DNA of 64,000 nt. Source: DATFYM01 sp035315065 (GTDB lineage Bacteria > Acidobacteriota > Terriglobia > UBA7540). The translations under genes and the position numbers were made by a program. The notes under the pieces were generated by a model that was not told the DNA's origin, ran no database searches, and saw only the letters and a list, made by a program, of their open reading frames with translations. Shown here one piece after another: positions 8,976 through 17,709 of this stretch (within the stretch, counting starts at the first letter, position 1; each line of letters starts with the position of its first letter). The stretch is taken from positions 1 through 64,000 of the forward strand of contig DATFYM010000082.1 of NCBI GenBank assembly GCA_035315065.1, in the 5' to 3' direction.

Positions 8976-10253
8976 ATGCTCGACCTGGCTTTCGTCCGTG
9001 AAAACCTCGACGTCGTCAAGCAGAAGATGAGCGAGCGCGGTTTGCCCGATTCGCTCGCCGATTTCGAGAACATCGACCGCGAGCGGCGCAAATACTTGGT
9101 GGAAGCCGAGGGCTTCAAGGCGCGACGCAACAAGCTCAGCGAGGAGATCGCTGGACTGAAGAGACAGAGACAGGACGCCTCCGCCCTGATCATCGAGTCG
9201 AGACAGCTCGGCGACCGGGTTCAGGAGCTGGAAGTCAAGGCCCAGGCTTACGATAGCCAGCTTCAGGATCTGCTGCGCCAGATCCCGAACATCCCGCACC
9301 CGAGCGTCCCCGTGGGCCGCAGCGCCGACGACAACCGGGAAGTTCGGCGCTGGGGTGAGCCCCGGCGATTCGACTTCGAGCCCAAAGCCCACTGGGACCT
9401 GGGCCCGGCGCTCGGCATTCTCGATTTCGAGCGCGCGGCCAAGATCACCGGGGCACGCTTCGCCGTGTATACGGGAGTCGGCGCCAGGCTGGAGCGGGCA
9501 CTCGCCAACTTCATGCTCGATCTCCACACGCGCGAGCACGGCTATACCGAAGTGCTGCCGCCCTTCATCGTCAACTCCGCCAGCCTTTTCGGCACCGGCA
9601 ATTTGCCCAAGTTTGCCGGCGATCTCTTCAAGCTGGAAGGCGCGGACTACTGGCTGATTCCTACCGCCGAAGTCCCCGTCACCAACCTTTACCGGGACGA
9701 GGTGCTGGAAGCCGAGAATCTCCCCGTGAAGCTCTGCGCCTGGACGGCCTGCTTCCGCAGCGAAGCTGGCGCCTACGGCAAGGACACGCGCGGCATCATC
9801 CGCCAGCATCAGTTCCAGAAGGTGGAACTGGTGAAGTTCGCCCTGCCGGAGAACTCCTACGACGAGCTCGAATCGCTCACCCGTAACGCCGAGATGGTGC
9901 TGCAGCGCCTTGGCCTGCCCTATCGAGTGGTGACGCTCAGCACGGCCGACATGGGCTTCAGCTCCGCCAAGACCTACGATATCGAAGTCTGGCTGCCCTC
10001 CAGCAACAGCTATCGCGAGATCTCCTCCTGCTCCAACTTCGAGGCGTTCCAGGCGCGGCGCGCCAACCTGCGCTTGCGGCGCGGCGGCAAAGGCAGGACC
10101 GAATTCCTGCACACCCTCAACGGCAGCGGCCTCGCCGTTGGCCGCACGTGGCTGGCGGTGATCGAAAACTACCAGCAGGCGGACGGCTCCGTCGTGGTCC
10201 CGGAGGCCCTGCGTCCTTATCTCGATGGATTGGAGAAGATCAGCAGACCGTAG
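8976..10253 (+). CDS. serS: Seryl-tRNA synthetase
   Basis: 425-aa class II aminoacyl-tRNA synthetase that charges tRNA-Ser. Order: N-terminal antiparallel coiled-coil arm (MLDLAFVRENLDVVKQKM to about residue 100), then the catalytic core with motif 1, motif 2 (CFRSEAGAYGKDTRGIIRQHQFQKVE) and motif 3 near the end (LNGSGLAVGRTWLAVIEN). Length is standard. The ATG at 8976 has GAAGGTG at 8964-8970. The stop TAG lies in a CCGTAGACGG sequence, one unit of the GTAGACG repeat family. The hairpin upstream ends about 16 bases before the start. Confidence 0.96.
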   Translation: MLDLAFVRENLDVVKQKMSERGLPDSLADFENIDRERRKYLVEAEGFKARRNKLSEEIAGLKRQRQDASALIIESRQLGDRVQELEVKAQAYDSQLQDLLRQIPNIPHPSVPVGRSADDNREVRRWGEPRRFDFEPKAHWDLGPALGILDFERAAKITGARFAVYTGVGARLERALANFMLDLHTREHGYTEVLPPFIVNSASLFGTGNLPKFAGDLFKLEGADYWLIPTAEVPVTNLYRDEVLEAENLPVKLCAWTACFRSEAGAYGKDTRGIIRQHQFQKVELVKFALPENSYDELESLTRNAEMVLQRLGLPYRVVTLSTADMGFSSAKTYDIEVWLPSSNSYREISSCSNFEAFQARRANLRLRRGGKGRTEFLHTLNGSGLAVGRTWLAVIENYQQADGSVVVPEALRPYLDGLEKISRP

Positions 10254-10436
10254 ACGGTGGTGGGCGTAAAGGAGAAGCGAGAATTTAGTGAAATCATACG
10301 GTAGCTCCCGGTTCCGCCAATGAGCTCGACCACTTACCGTGCGGGCCGTTATGCGGACCGCATTATCCGTGATCCTGGGAGCGAATCGCGTCACTCGTAA
10401 CGTCAACTTTTGGGTTTCCTTCGGTCGAGGCCGGAC

Positions 10437-10466
10437 TTGGCTTGGGAGCGCTCTTACGGGTATAAT
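10437..10466 (+). promoter_or_regulatory. Promoter giving a near-leaderless transcript
   Basis: TATAAT at 10461-10466 with TTGGCT at 10437-10442 (18-base spacer). The ATG of the next gene is at 10476, so the transcript would start within a few bases of it; there is no Shine-Dalgarno sequence. Confidence 0.5.
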
Positions 10467-10475
10467 GTCCTCGTT

Positions 10476-12704
10476 ATGAAGCGCAAGAAAAGTCTCTGTC
10501 TCTTTACAATGTTGTTGGTGCTGGCCGGATGCACGCTCAATCCGACCAAGAGAAAGCAGAACTACCTGCAAAGCGGTGAGAAGTATTTCAAAGAGGGAAG
10601 GTTCCAGGCCGCCCAGCTTGAGTTCCGGAACGCCCTTAAGATCGATCCCAAGTTCGCCGAGGCGCACTTTCAGCTCGCGCGCACCTACCTGCGGCTGAAC
10701 GTTCCCTTAGAGGCCGCGCGTGAGCTGCAGCAGACGGTAACTCTGGATCCTAACAACTGGGATGCGCAAATCGAGTTGGCCAGCTTGTTGTTGCGCAACG
10801 GCCAAGCGGGACAGGCTCGGGGTATAGCGCAGAAGGTGCTGGCGGCGCAGCCGAACAACGTTCAGGCCCACGCCCTCCTGGGCTTAATCTACGAACTCAC
10901 GCACAACTATCCGCTGGCCATTCAGGAGTTCCAGAGAGCCATCGATCTTGATCCCACACAGGTCTCGAACTACGCCAATCTAGCCGGGATTTATGCGGGA
11001 ACACAAAAGCCTGACGCGGCGGAAGCCATTCTGAAGAAGGCCGTCGAGAAAAATCCCAAGTCAGCGGAAGCCTACGTGACTTTGGGAAACCTCTATTTCC
11101 ACCAAGGAAAGTTTCCCGAAGCGGAGGCGGAGGTACAATCGGCCATCGGGTTGGACCCGCACGCGGTGGCGCCACGGTTGGCGCTGGCGAGCGTCTACCT
11201 GGGTACCAAACGAATGGCCGACGCGGAGAAAGTGTACCGCGACCTGAAGGCGCTGGCACCTGACGACCCGCAAGCGTACCTTCCCCTGGCGCGGTTTTAT
11301 ATCGCCACCCGCCAGACGGATAAGGCGGTGGCCGAACTCCAATCGGTGGTGAAGGCCAAGCCCAAGGACGCGGACGCGAAGTGGTATCTGATCGAGGAAT
11401 TGCTGGACCTGAACCGAGTGCCGGAAGCCGACGCGCTGAACCAGGAAATGCTGAAGGCGGACCCAGGCGAGCCACGCAACCTATTGTTCGCAGGCCGAAT
11501 CCTGATCAACCAGGGCAAGTACTCGCAGGCGATCAGCGACCTGGAGAGGGCGGTAAAGGCCGATCCGAATTCCCCTGGTACGGCTCCCGCTTATTACTTT
11601 CTCGGCGTAGCTCAGAGCTTGTCCGGTTCGCCGGACCTGGCCCGCTCCTCGTGGAACCATGCCCTGCAAGTGAATCCGAAGATGACGGAGGCTCAAGTGG
11701 CGGTGGCGAGCCTCGACCTGAGCAGCGGCCAGTACGACGCAGCCTTGAACCTGGCCTCGGAGGCACGGCAGAGGAATCCCAATCTGCTCTCCACCTATCT
11801 GATTACGGCCAACGCCTCAATTAACAAAGGGGACATCAAGACGGGCGAAAACACGCTGCAGTTCATTCTGTCTCACGATCCGGCGAACGTTCCGGCCTTG
11901 ACCTTGCAGACGAATCTCCAGCTCAGACAGGGGAAGGCCAAGGAAGCCGTGGCCGGGCTGACCCCGCTGGTACAAAAATACCCGCAGAACCCTACTTTGC
12001 ACTACTTGCTGGGCGCTTCGTACTTTGCCGAGCGGGACTACGCGAAAGCAGAAGCTGTGACGCAGGAGACGATCGCTCTGGAGCCGCAAAACGTCAATAC
12101 TTACACGATGCTGGCAGGCATCCACGAAGCTCAGGGCGCCATGGACAAGGCGAAGGCGGACCTGGAGCAGGGGATCAGCCGAGTCCCCAACAACATTACT
12201 AGCTATATGGCGCTCGAGGGAATCAAAGAGAAGGAGAGCAACTGGCAGGAGGCGATCAAGCTCTGCGAAAAAGCCCACCAGATCGATCCCAATAATCCCG
12301 TCGCAGCCAACAATCTCGCCTATCTTTACCTGGCGCACGGCGGCGACCCCAACGCGGCGCTGGCCCTGGCCCAGATGGCGAAGCAAAGGCTTCCCAACCG
12401 ACCAGATCCAGTCGTCGTGAACCACGTCGCCGATACGCTGGCGTGGGCCTACTACAAGACCGGAGCGGTGGACTTGGCCGTGAACCAACTGGAAGAATTG
12501 GTGCGGAAGGTCCCGGATGATCCCCTATTTGAGTATCACCTGGGAATGGCCTACTCCGCCGTCGGACGCCGGGAGGACGCGAAAAGATACCTGACGGCGG
12601 CCATCAAGAACCATGCGGCCCCGGAGGATGTGGTGAGCGCCCGCGGCACTTTGGAGAAACTCTCCAAGCCGCCAGAGGCCAGTCACCAGTTGTTCCCGGA
12701 GTGA
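10476..12704 (+). CDS. Large TPR-repeat lipoprotein
   Basis: 742-aa exported protein. The leader ends at lipobox LAGC (C19). The rest is a nearly continuous array of about 20 tetratricopeptide repeats with clear A/G-x3-A pattern (GEKYFKEGRFQAAQLEFRNALKIDP, then many copies). TPR arrays bind proteins; proteins of this plan include the PrsT/PEP-CTERM-associated and exopolysaccharide-secretion TPR lipoproteins, so a role in surface-polymer export is possible, but no exosortase or polymer genes are nearby. ATG 10476 is chosen because it gives the signal peptide. No ribosome site is seen, consistent with leaderless translation. Confidence 0.82.
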   Translation: MKRKKSLCLFTMLLVLAGCTLNPTKRKQNYLQSGEKYFKEGRFQAAQLEFRNALKIDPKFAEAHFQLARTYLRLNVPLEAARELQQTVTLDPNNWDAQIELASLLLRNGQAGQARGIAQKVLAAQPNNVQAHALLGLIYELTHNYPLAIQEFQRAIDLDPTQVSNYANLAGIYAGTQKPDAAEAILKKAVEKNPKSAEAYVTLGNLYFHQGKFPEAEAEVQSAIGLDPHAVAPRLALASVYLGTKRMADAEKVYRDLKALAPDDPQAYLPLARFYIATRQTDKAVAELQSVVKAKPKDADAKWYLIEELLDLNRVPEADALNQEMLKADPGEPRNLLFAGRILINQGKYSQAISDLERAVKADPNSPGTAPAYYFLGVAQSLSGSPDLARSSWNHALQVNPKMTEAQVAVASLDLSSGQYDAALNLASEARQRNPNLLSTYLITANASINKGDIKTGENTLQFILSHDPANVPALTLQTNLQLRQGKAKEAVAGLTPLVQKYPQNPTLHYLLGASYFAERDYAKAEAVTQETIALEPQNVNTYTMLAGIHEAQGAMDKAKADLEQGISRVPNNITSYMALEGIKEKESNWQEAIKLCEKAHQIDPNNPVAANNLAYLYLAHGGDPNAALALAQMAKQRLPNRPDPVVVNHVADTLAWAYYKTGAVDLAVNQLEELVRKVPDDPLFEYHLGMAYSAVGRREDAKRYLTAAIKNHAAPEDVVSARGTLEKLSKPPEASHQLFPE

Positions 12705-13206
12705 GGTGGTTGATTCGGTCGCTGGACTGTCTTTCGTCGGATCACCAGCACGAAGGGGAGGACGGCAGGAGAAATCGCGTAATCTCCCTCTCGGCCGACC
12801 AGGCTCTGCTCTCTTTGTCATGGGTTCGTGAGCCCCGGTTCCGCCGCTATCCTACAAGCCGCCGCTTCTCGCACGTCCTTGCTCTAATTCCACAGTCCCT
12901 TCCGCAAAACGCCGAACGGAATACTCCCACACCGTGAGCTTGGAACTTGCACGGGCTTTGGTGCGCGAATCAACCCCGTGCAAAGGACCGCCAACCGGCG
13001 TGAGCATGCCCAAGAGATGATCGCCGGCAACTGTCGACGGACAAGCAAAAACGTGACGAAAGGCTCAGGACGATAGGAAAGGATTGGGCTCATGCTGCCG
13101 GCGAATTGCGTCGAAATACTTGGGTGTAGGACGAGGTCGGCGTCTTGGAATCGGCGCAAGGCTGAAGATCCTCGAACCGTACAAGTGATGCCGGGAGGAC
13201 AAGCGC
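12705..13206. other. 500-base gap upstream of the sigma-factor gene
   Basis: No convincing gene on either strand. A perfect stem TTGCACGGG (12947-12955) / CCCGTGCAA (12975-12983) with a 19-base loop is present, directly preceded by GGAAC (12942-12946), which resembles an ECF -35 box; no clear -10 follows. The leader of the sigma gene ends with GGGAGG at 13193-13198. Confidence 0.35.
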
Positions 13207-13809
13207 ATGAACGCTGATGTATTGATGGTTCCGGCGGAGCGGGAAACGACGTCCGACAATACGAGTGACCGGCGTCTGGTGGAACAGTGCTTGGCTGGCG
13301 ACCAGGAAGCCTGGTGCATGCTGCTCGACAAGTACAGGAACCTGATCTACTCCATTCCGATCAAGTACGGCGCGGCGCCCGAGGATGCCGCCGATCTCTT
13401 CCAGGCAGTGACGCTGGAGTTGTTCGAGGAACTCCCCAACCTCCGTGAACCCGGGGCGCTGCCGGCCTGGCTGATTCGGGTCGCGGCTCACCAATGCTTT
13501 CACTGGAAGAGGGCGCAGCAGAAGCTGGCTGAGAACGATCTGGGCCACTTGGACGACGACCTTCCCGAGAGCCTGATCGTCCCTCCTGCCTTGGCCGAAG
13601 AGGTGGAGCGGGAGCAGCGCGTGCGAGAAGCGATCGCCCGGCTTCCGGAGCGATGCCGGGAGATGGTCCGCATGCTTTTCTACGAACATCCGCCTCGGTC
13701 CTACCAGGAGGTGGCGGAGGCGTTGGGCGTGGCCCCCAACTCGGTGGGGTTCATCCGCAGCCGCTGCCTGAAGCGCCTGCAGGAGATTCTCGAGGAGCTG
13801 GGTGTTTAG
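13207..13809 (+). CDS. ECF-type RNA polymerase sigma factor
   Basis: 200-aa sigma-70 family protein of the extracytoplasmic-function type. Region 2 lies at about residues 25-95 (LVEQCLAGDQEAWCMLLDKYRNLIY, then the DAADLFQAVTLELFEELP segment) and region 4 at about 135-195 (RLPERCREMVRMLFYEHPPRSYQEVAEALG with a helix-turn-helix). ATG 13207 has GGGAGG eight bases upstream. It is the first gene of a probable locus with a TPR-CHAT protease, a His-Cys-Cys protein and a subtilase, all on the same strand. The His-Cys-Cys protein is the likely inhibitor (inference). Confidence 0.88.
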   Translation: MNADVLMVPAERETTSDNTSDRRLVEQCLAGDQEAWCMLLDKYRNLIYSIPIKYGAAPEDAADLFQAVTLELFEELPNLREPGALPAWLIRVAAHQCFHWKRAQQKLAENDLGHLDDDLPESLIVPPALAEEVEREQRVREAIARLPERCREMVRMLFYEHPPRSYQEVAEALGVAPNSVGFIRSRCLKRLQEILEELGV

Positions 13810-13819
13810 CTAGCCGACG

Positions 13820-13927
13820 TCTTCAGTGAAATCAGTTTTTGGCAGCTATCAGCTTGCTATCGGTTTCAAGTGAATGGAAGGCTGGGAGCTGAGAACTGAA
13901 CACTGAAAAACTGGGAACTGACAACTA
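13820..13927. repeat. Degenerate intergenic hairpin, CTGAAAA/CAGTT units
   Basis: Left segment (CTTCAGTGAAATCAGTTTTT, CAGCTATCAGC) and right segment (GAGCTGAGAACTGAACACTG, GGAACTGACAACT) are imperfectly complementary; less well preserved than the others. Ends seven bases before the GTG of the CHAT gene. Confidence 0.5.
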
Positions 13928-13933
13928 ACTTAC

Positions 13934-16804
13934 GTGGCCACATCGACTGCCATTGCCGGGATCGAGAGTATTGTCGCCCAACTGGCGGAGCAAGCCGACG
14001 AGGGTGCCCGCCAAGCGTTGCTGAGCGACCCGAGTCTCCAGAGCCGGGAGGCGGTCGAGAAGCTGTGCGATCAGGTTGCCTCCATCTTGTATGCGGATCT
14101 GGCCCAGGCCGAGCGGCTGTTGCAATCGGCCCTATGGCTGGCGGAAGCGCTGGGCGATGAATCCGCTTGCGCCCACAGCGAACGAGCCCGCGGCCACGTC
14201 AGCTTCGTGCACGGAAAGTATGCCGATGCGGTGGCCCAGTACAGCGCGGCGGAAGCGATCTTCGCGCGAACCGGCAATCAGGTGGAGGTGGGCCGCACCC
14301 TCAGCAGTTCTCTCCAGCCGCTGATCTATCTCGGCCGTTACGAGGAAGCCTTCGCGGCGGCGGACCGGGCAGAGAAGATTTTCGAGGGCCTGGGCGAGCG
14401 GTTGCGCCTGGCGCGTCTGCACGTTAATCTGGGCAACATCCTTTACCGCCTGGACCGCATGGAAGAAGCTCTCGCCACCTATCAACGCGCCCAGCGGGGT
14501 CTCGAGGAAAATGGGGGTGACCCGGAAGCCATCGGCGCCGTCCTTCACAATCTGGCGGTTTGCCACACCAGCCTCAACCGGTTTCCGGATGCCCTGGAAG
14601 CTTACAGACGGGCCCGTGCTCATTACCAGCACTACAATCTGCCGACGCTGGTGGTTCAGGCCGACTACAACATCGCCTATCTTTATTACCTGCGCGGCGA
14701 GTACACTCAGGCGATCGAGAGTTATCAAGTCGCACGAGTACAGAGTGAGAAGCTGGGCGATCGTTATCAAAGGGCGCTCTGCGATCTGGACCAATCCGAA
14801 ATCTACCTCGAGCTGAACCTGGTGGAAGAAGGCAGGCAGCTCGCCGAGCAGGCTTACGCCGGCTTCGAAGCGCTGGGGACCGGGTACGAAGCGGGCAAGG
14901 CCTTGGCGAATTATGCCATCGCCGCCAGCCGTCAAGGCAATGCTTTCCGCGCCCTGGAGCTGTTCCGCATGGCGCGCGAGATCTTCAGCCGCGAGCACAA
15001 CCACGTTTGGCCCAGCCTTATTGATCTTTACCGCGCGCTGGTCTTCTTCCAGGAGGGGCGCTTCTGTGAGGCGCAACGCTCCTGCGACGCAGCTTTCGGC
15101 TTCTTCTCGCGCTCCTCCCTCACCAGCAAGGCAGCCCTCTGCGAGCTTCTGTCGGCCCAGATCCATCTTAAGACGGACGACCTCGAGACGGCGCGGAAAC
15201 TCACCTGCTCAGCGTTGGAGCGGTTGAAGCACGCCGAAGCCCCAGCCCTGATCTGTCAGGTCTGGTTCGTGTTGGGTCAGGTGGAAGAAGCGCGCGGAGA
15301 CACTCCGGCCGCCATTGAAGCCTACCGGAATGCCCATGCCCAACTCGAGAACCTGCGCAGCCATCTCCGGCGGGAGGAGTTCAAGATCGCTTTCGTTCAG
15401 GACAAGCTTGCCGTTTACGAGAGCCTGGTTTGGATGTGCCTTGAACACGAGCCCTCGTCCGAGAAACAGGAAAGGGCCTTCGCTTACATTGAGCAGGCCA
15501 AGTCCCGCAGTCTGGCGGACCTGATTGCTTTCCGCGCCCACGCGCTGCCTTCGCCGTCCAAGGTCCACAGCGACCTCGTCGAGAAAGTGCACAGCCTGCG
15601 CGAGGAGTTGAACTGGTATTACCGGCAAGTCGACCTGGCCGCCATCCGGACCGAGCCGGGCACGCCCGAGCAACTGGATCGTCTGCGGCGCACGACGCGC
15701 GAGTGCGAGGAAGAACTGGTCAAGGCGCTGGGCGACGTGGGGAACACGCAGAGTGAGTTTGCCGCCCTCCAGAACGGGGGTACGGTGGATCTGGCATCGA
15801 TCCGCTCCGCCCTGCCGCCGGACACGATGCTGCTGGAGTATTACCAGGCGCGAGGCACCCTTTATGCCTGCCTGGTCAGCCGCGACGGTCTTCAGATCGT
15901 TCCGCTGACGCCGGTTTCCCGCGTCCGCAATCTCGTTCGCCTGCTGAACTTCCAGCTCGCCAAGTTCCGGCTGGGCCCGGACTACGCGCGCACTTTTGCC
16001 GGGGCCATGCTCGACGCCACGAAGACTCACCTGCGCGAACTTTATGCCGAGATCATCGCCCCGGTGCGCGAGCGACTAACCGCTCGTCATCTCATCATCG
16101 TGCCGCACGATTTCCTTCATCACCTCCCTTTCCAGGCCCTTCTGGCGGGAGAGCGTTATCTGATCGACGATTTCTCCGTTTCCTATGCGCCGAGCGCGAG
16201 CGTGTATTACCTCTGCGCCGCCAAGGAGCCACGTTCTGCGGAAGGCGCGCTGGTGCTGGGGATCGCCGACGGTCTGGCGCCTCACATCCTGGAGGAGGCC
16301 CGGGCGGTGGCTAGTACTTTGCCCAACGCCCGACTTCTGCTCGGCAGCGAAGCCACGCAGGATCGCCTGCGCGCCCATGCTCCCCTGAGCCGTTTTGTTC
16401 ACATCGCCACGCACGGCCTTTTCCGCCAGGACAACCCGATGTTCTCCTCGATCCGGTTGGCCGACTCCCGCCTCAGCGTGTTCGATCTTTATCATTTAGA
16501 CCTGCGCGCGGAACTGGTGACGCTGAGCGGTTGCAGCACCGGACGCAATGCCCTGGTGGGCGGCGACGAGTTGCTAGGACTCTTGCGCGGCCTGCTTTAC
16601 GCCGGAGCACAGGCCGTACTGGTAACCCTGTGGGACGTCAACGACGGAAGCACGGCCGACTTCATGCGGATCTTCTACCAGCACCTTTCGGCCGGTGCCA
16701 CCAAGGCTGCCGCGCTCCAACAAGCCTCCCGAGAAGTTCGGGCGCTCTATCCCCATCCTTACTATTGGGCTCCCTTTTCCCTCATCGGGAAGCACTCCAA
16801 CTGA
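13934..16804 (+). CDS. TPR-CHAT caspase-like protease
   Basis: 956-aa cytoplasmic protein. Residues 1 to about 480 are tetratricopeptide repeats (for example YTQAIESYQVARVQSEKLGD). A coiled linker follows (about 490-620), then a CHAT (caspase HetF associated with TPRs) domain to the end. The catalytic dyad is visible: H827 in HIATHGLF and C867 in LSGCSTG. The downstream GGDELLGLLRGLLYAGA and the C-terminal PYYWAPFSLIG are standard for the family. CHAT proteases cleave one or a few partner proteins after a sensor domain is triggered. Here the partner may be the sigma factor's inhibitor or the subtilase (inference). The GTG start has no clear ribosome site; a later ATG would cut into the first helical repeats. 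Confidence 0.9.
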   Translation: MATSTAIAGIESIVAQLAEQADEGARQALLSDPSLQSREAVEKLCDQVASILYADLAQAERLLQSALWLAEALGDESACAHSERARGHVSFVHGKYADAVAQYSAAEAIFARTGNQVEVGRTLSSSLQPLIYLGRYEEAFAAADRAEKIFEGLGERLRLARLHVNLGNILYRLDRMEEALATYQRAQRGLEENGGDPEAIGAVLHNLAVCHTSLNRFPDALEAYRRARAHYQHYNLPTLVVQADYNIAYLYYLRGEYTQAIESYQVARVQSEKLGDRYQRALCDLDQSEIYLELNLVEEGRQLAEQAYAGFEALGTGYEAGKALANYAIAASRQGNAFRALELFRMAREIFSREHNHVWPSLIDLYRALVFFQEGRFCEAQRSCDAAFGFFSRSSLTSKAALCELLSAQIHLKTDDLETARKLTCSALERLKHAEAPALICQVWFVLGQVEEARGDTPAAIEAYRNAHAQLENLRSHLRREEFKIAFVQDKLAVYESLVWMCLEHEPSSEKQERAFAYIEQAKSRSLADLIAFRAHALPSPSKVHSDLVEKVHSLREELNWYYRQVDLAAIRTEPGTPEQLDRLRRTTRECEEELVKALGDVGNTQSEFAALQNGGTVDLASIRSALPPDTMLLEYYQARGTLYACLVSRDGLQIVPLTPVSRVRNLVRLLNFQLAKFRLGPDYARTFAGAMLDATKTHLRELYAEIIAPVRERLTARHLIIVPHDFLHHLPFQALLAGERYLIDDFSVSYAPSASVYYLCAAKEPRSAEGALVLGIADGLAPHILEEARAVASTLPNARLLLGSEATQDRLRAHAPLSRFVHIATHGLFRQDNPMFSSIRLADSRLSVFDLYHLDLRAELVTLSGCSTGRNALVGGDELLGLLRGLLYAGAQAVLVTLWDVNDGSTADFMRIFYQHLSAGATKAAALQQASREVRALYPHPYYWAPFSLIGKHSN

Positions 16805-16929
16805 CCCAATGACCAACGTGCCTCAAAGTCGGTCTGCGAACACTCTGGTGCTAGTACTTCCGTACCTCCTTTCGACCTATATTTTTTCGGCACTTTCGCA
16901 CCCTTACTGAAGTGAGGAGGCAATACTCA

Positions 16930-17604
16930 ATGACTCGCTTTGGACCTCGGCAGGAAGACCGGATGAAGCATTATGATATCGGCCGTTGGATCGCTTTCGT
17001 TCGTGGCTTTGGTTCGGAGGCGGCGCAGGCGGCCATGAAGCAGCATCTGGCGGAGGGCTGCCTCGGTTGCCTGGAGACCGTGAGCCGGCTGCGAGTTTTC
17101 AGCGCCATTGCCAGCAACGAAGCGCTGTGCGAGGTGGCCCCGCGCGCCCTCGAATTCGCCCGCTCGCTGGGCGCTCGACTGCCGAAGAAGCCCTGGATCC
17201 TCTCGCGTCTGATGGCTCGGTTGGTGTTCGACACGATGCAAGCACCGCTGATGGCGGGCGTTCGCGGCGAACCGCAGGCCAGCCGTCAGGCCGTGTATCA
17301 GGCCGGTGACTATTGCCTGGACCTTCGGCTGGAGCAGGAAGGCAGCCACGCAGCGGTGCCGTTGGTGGGACAAGTGGCCAGCCTGCGGACGCCTGCCACG
17401 GAATTGTCTAATCTTCCCGTGGCGATCGCGTCGCGTGGGGCCGTCCTGGCCCAGACCGTGAGCAACACGCTGGGGGAGTTCCAGTTGGAAGTTCCGCCCG
17501 AGCCGGACCTTAAGCTGTACATCCAGGTGAACCGCGAGAGCAGCATGGAAGTGTCCCTGGACCATTTCTGCGTGAATGGCCAAGGTCCAAGCGCGGGAGT
17601 CTGA
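16930..17604 (+). CDS. His-Cys-Cys (anti-sigma zinc-finger-like) protein
   Basis: 224-aa protein, function not established. Near the N terminus is H39-x4-C44-x2-C47 (KQHLAEGCLGC), a variant of the H-x3-C-x2-C motif of zinc-binding anti-sigma factors. No transmembrane helix is seen, so it would be a soluble regulator. The C-terminal half is beta-rich (GDYCLDLRLEQEG, TLGEFQLEVPPEPDLKLYIQV) and resembles a carboxypeptidase-regulatory-like sandwich. ATG 16930 has GAGGAGG at 16914-16920. It lies 126 bases after the CHAT gene and 105 before the subtilase. I infer it restrains the ECF sigma factor and could be cut by the CHAT protease. Confidence 0.6.
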   Translation: MTRFGPRQEDRMKHYDIGRWIAFVRGFGSEAAQAAMKQHLAEGCLGCLETVSRLRVFSAIASNEALCEVAPRALEFARSLGARLPKKPWILSRLMARLVFDTMQAPLMAGVRGEPQASRQAVYQAGDYCLDLRLEQEGSHAAVPLVGQVASLRTPATELSNLPVAIASRGAVLAQTVSNTLGEFQLEVPPEPDLKLYIQVNRESSMEVSLDHFCVNGQGPSAGV

Positions 17605-17709
17605 CGTTGTGTCCCTTGTCCCCGTCCTTGCTCCTTTGCCCAAGAGCCAGAGATTGAGGACAAGCTTCAGGAACAGTGCTGGAGAGCGATCTCTCAAAGG
17701 GGTAGAGAA

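Noticed and set aside
8901..10667. 588-codon frame antisense to serS
   Set aside because: Covers serS in the opposite direction and runs into a hairpin; no motif or start signal.
12701..12937. Short frame after the TPR lipoprotein
   Set aside because: Overlaps the TPR gene stop, no ribosome site, odd composition.
12942..12983. ECF-dependent autoregulatory promoter before the sigma gene
   Set aside because: GGAAC is present but no convincing -10 at the right distance, so I only mention it as a possibility.
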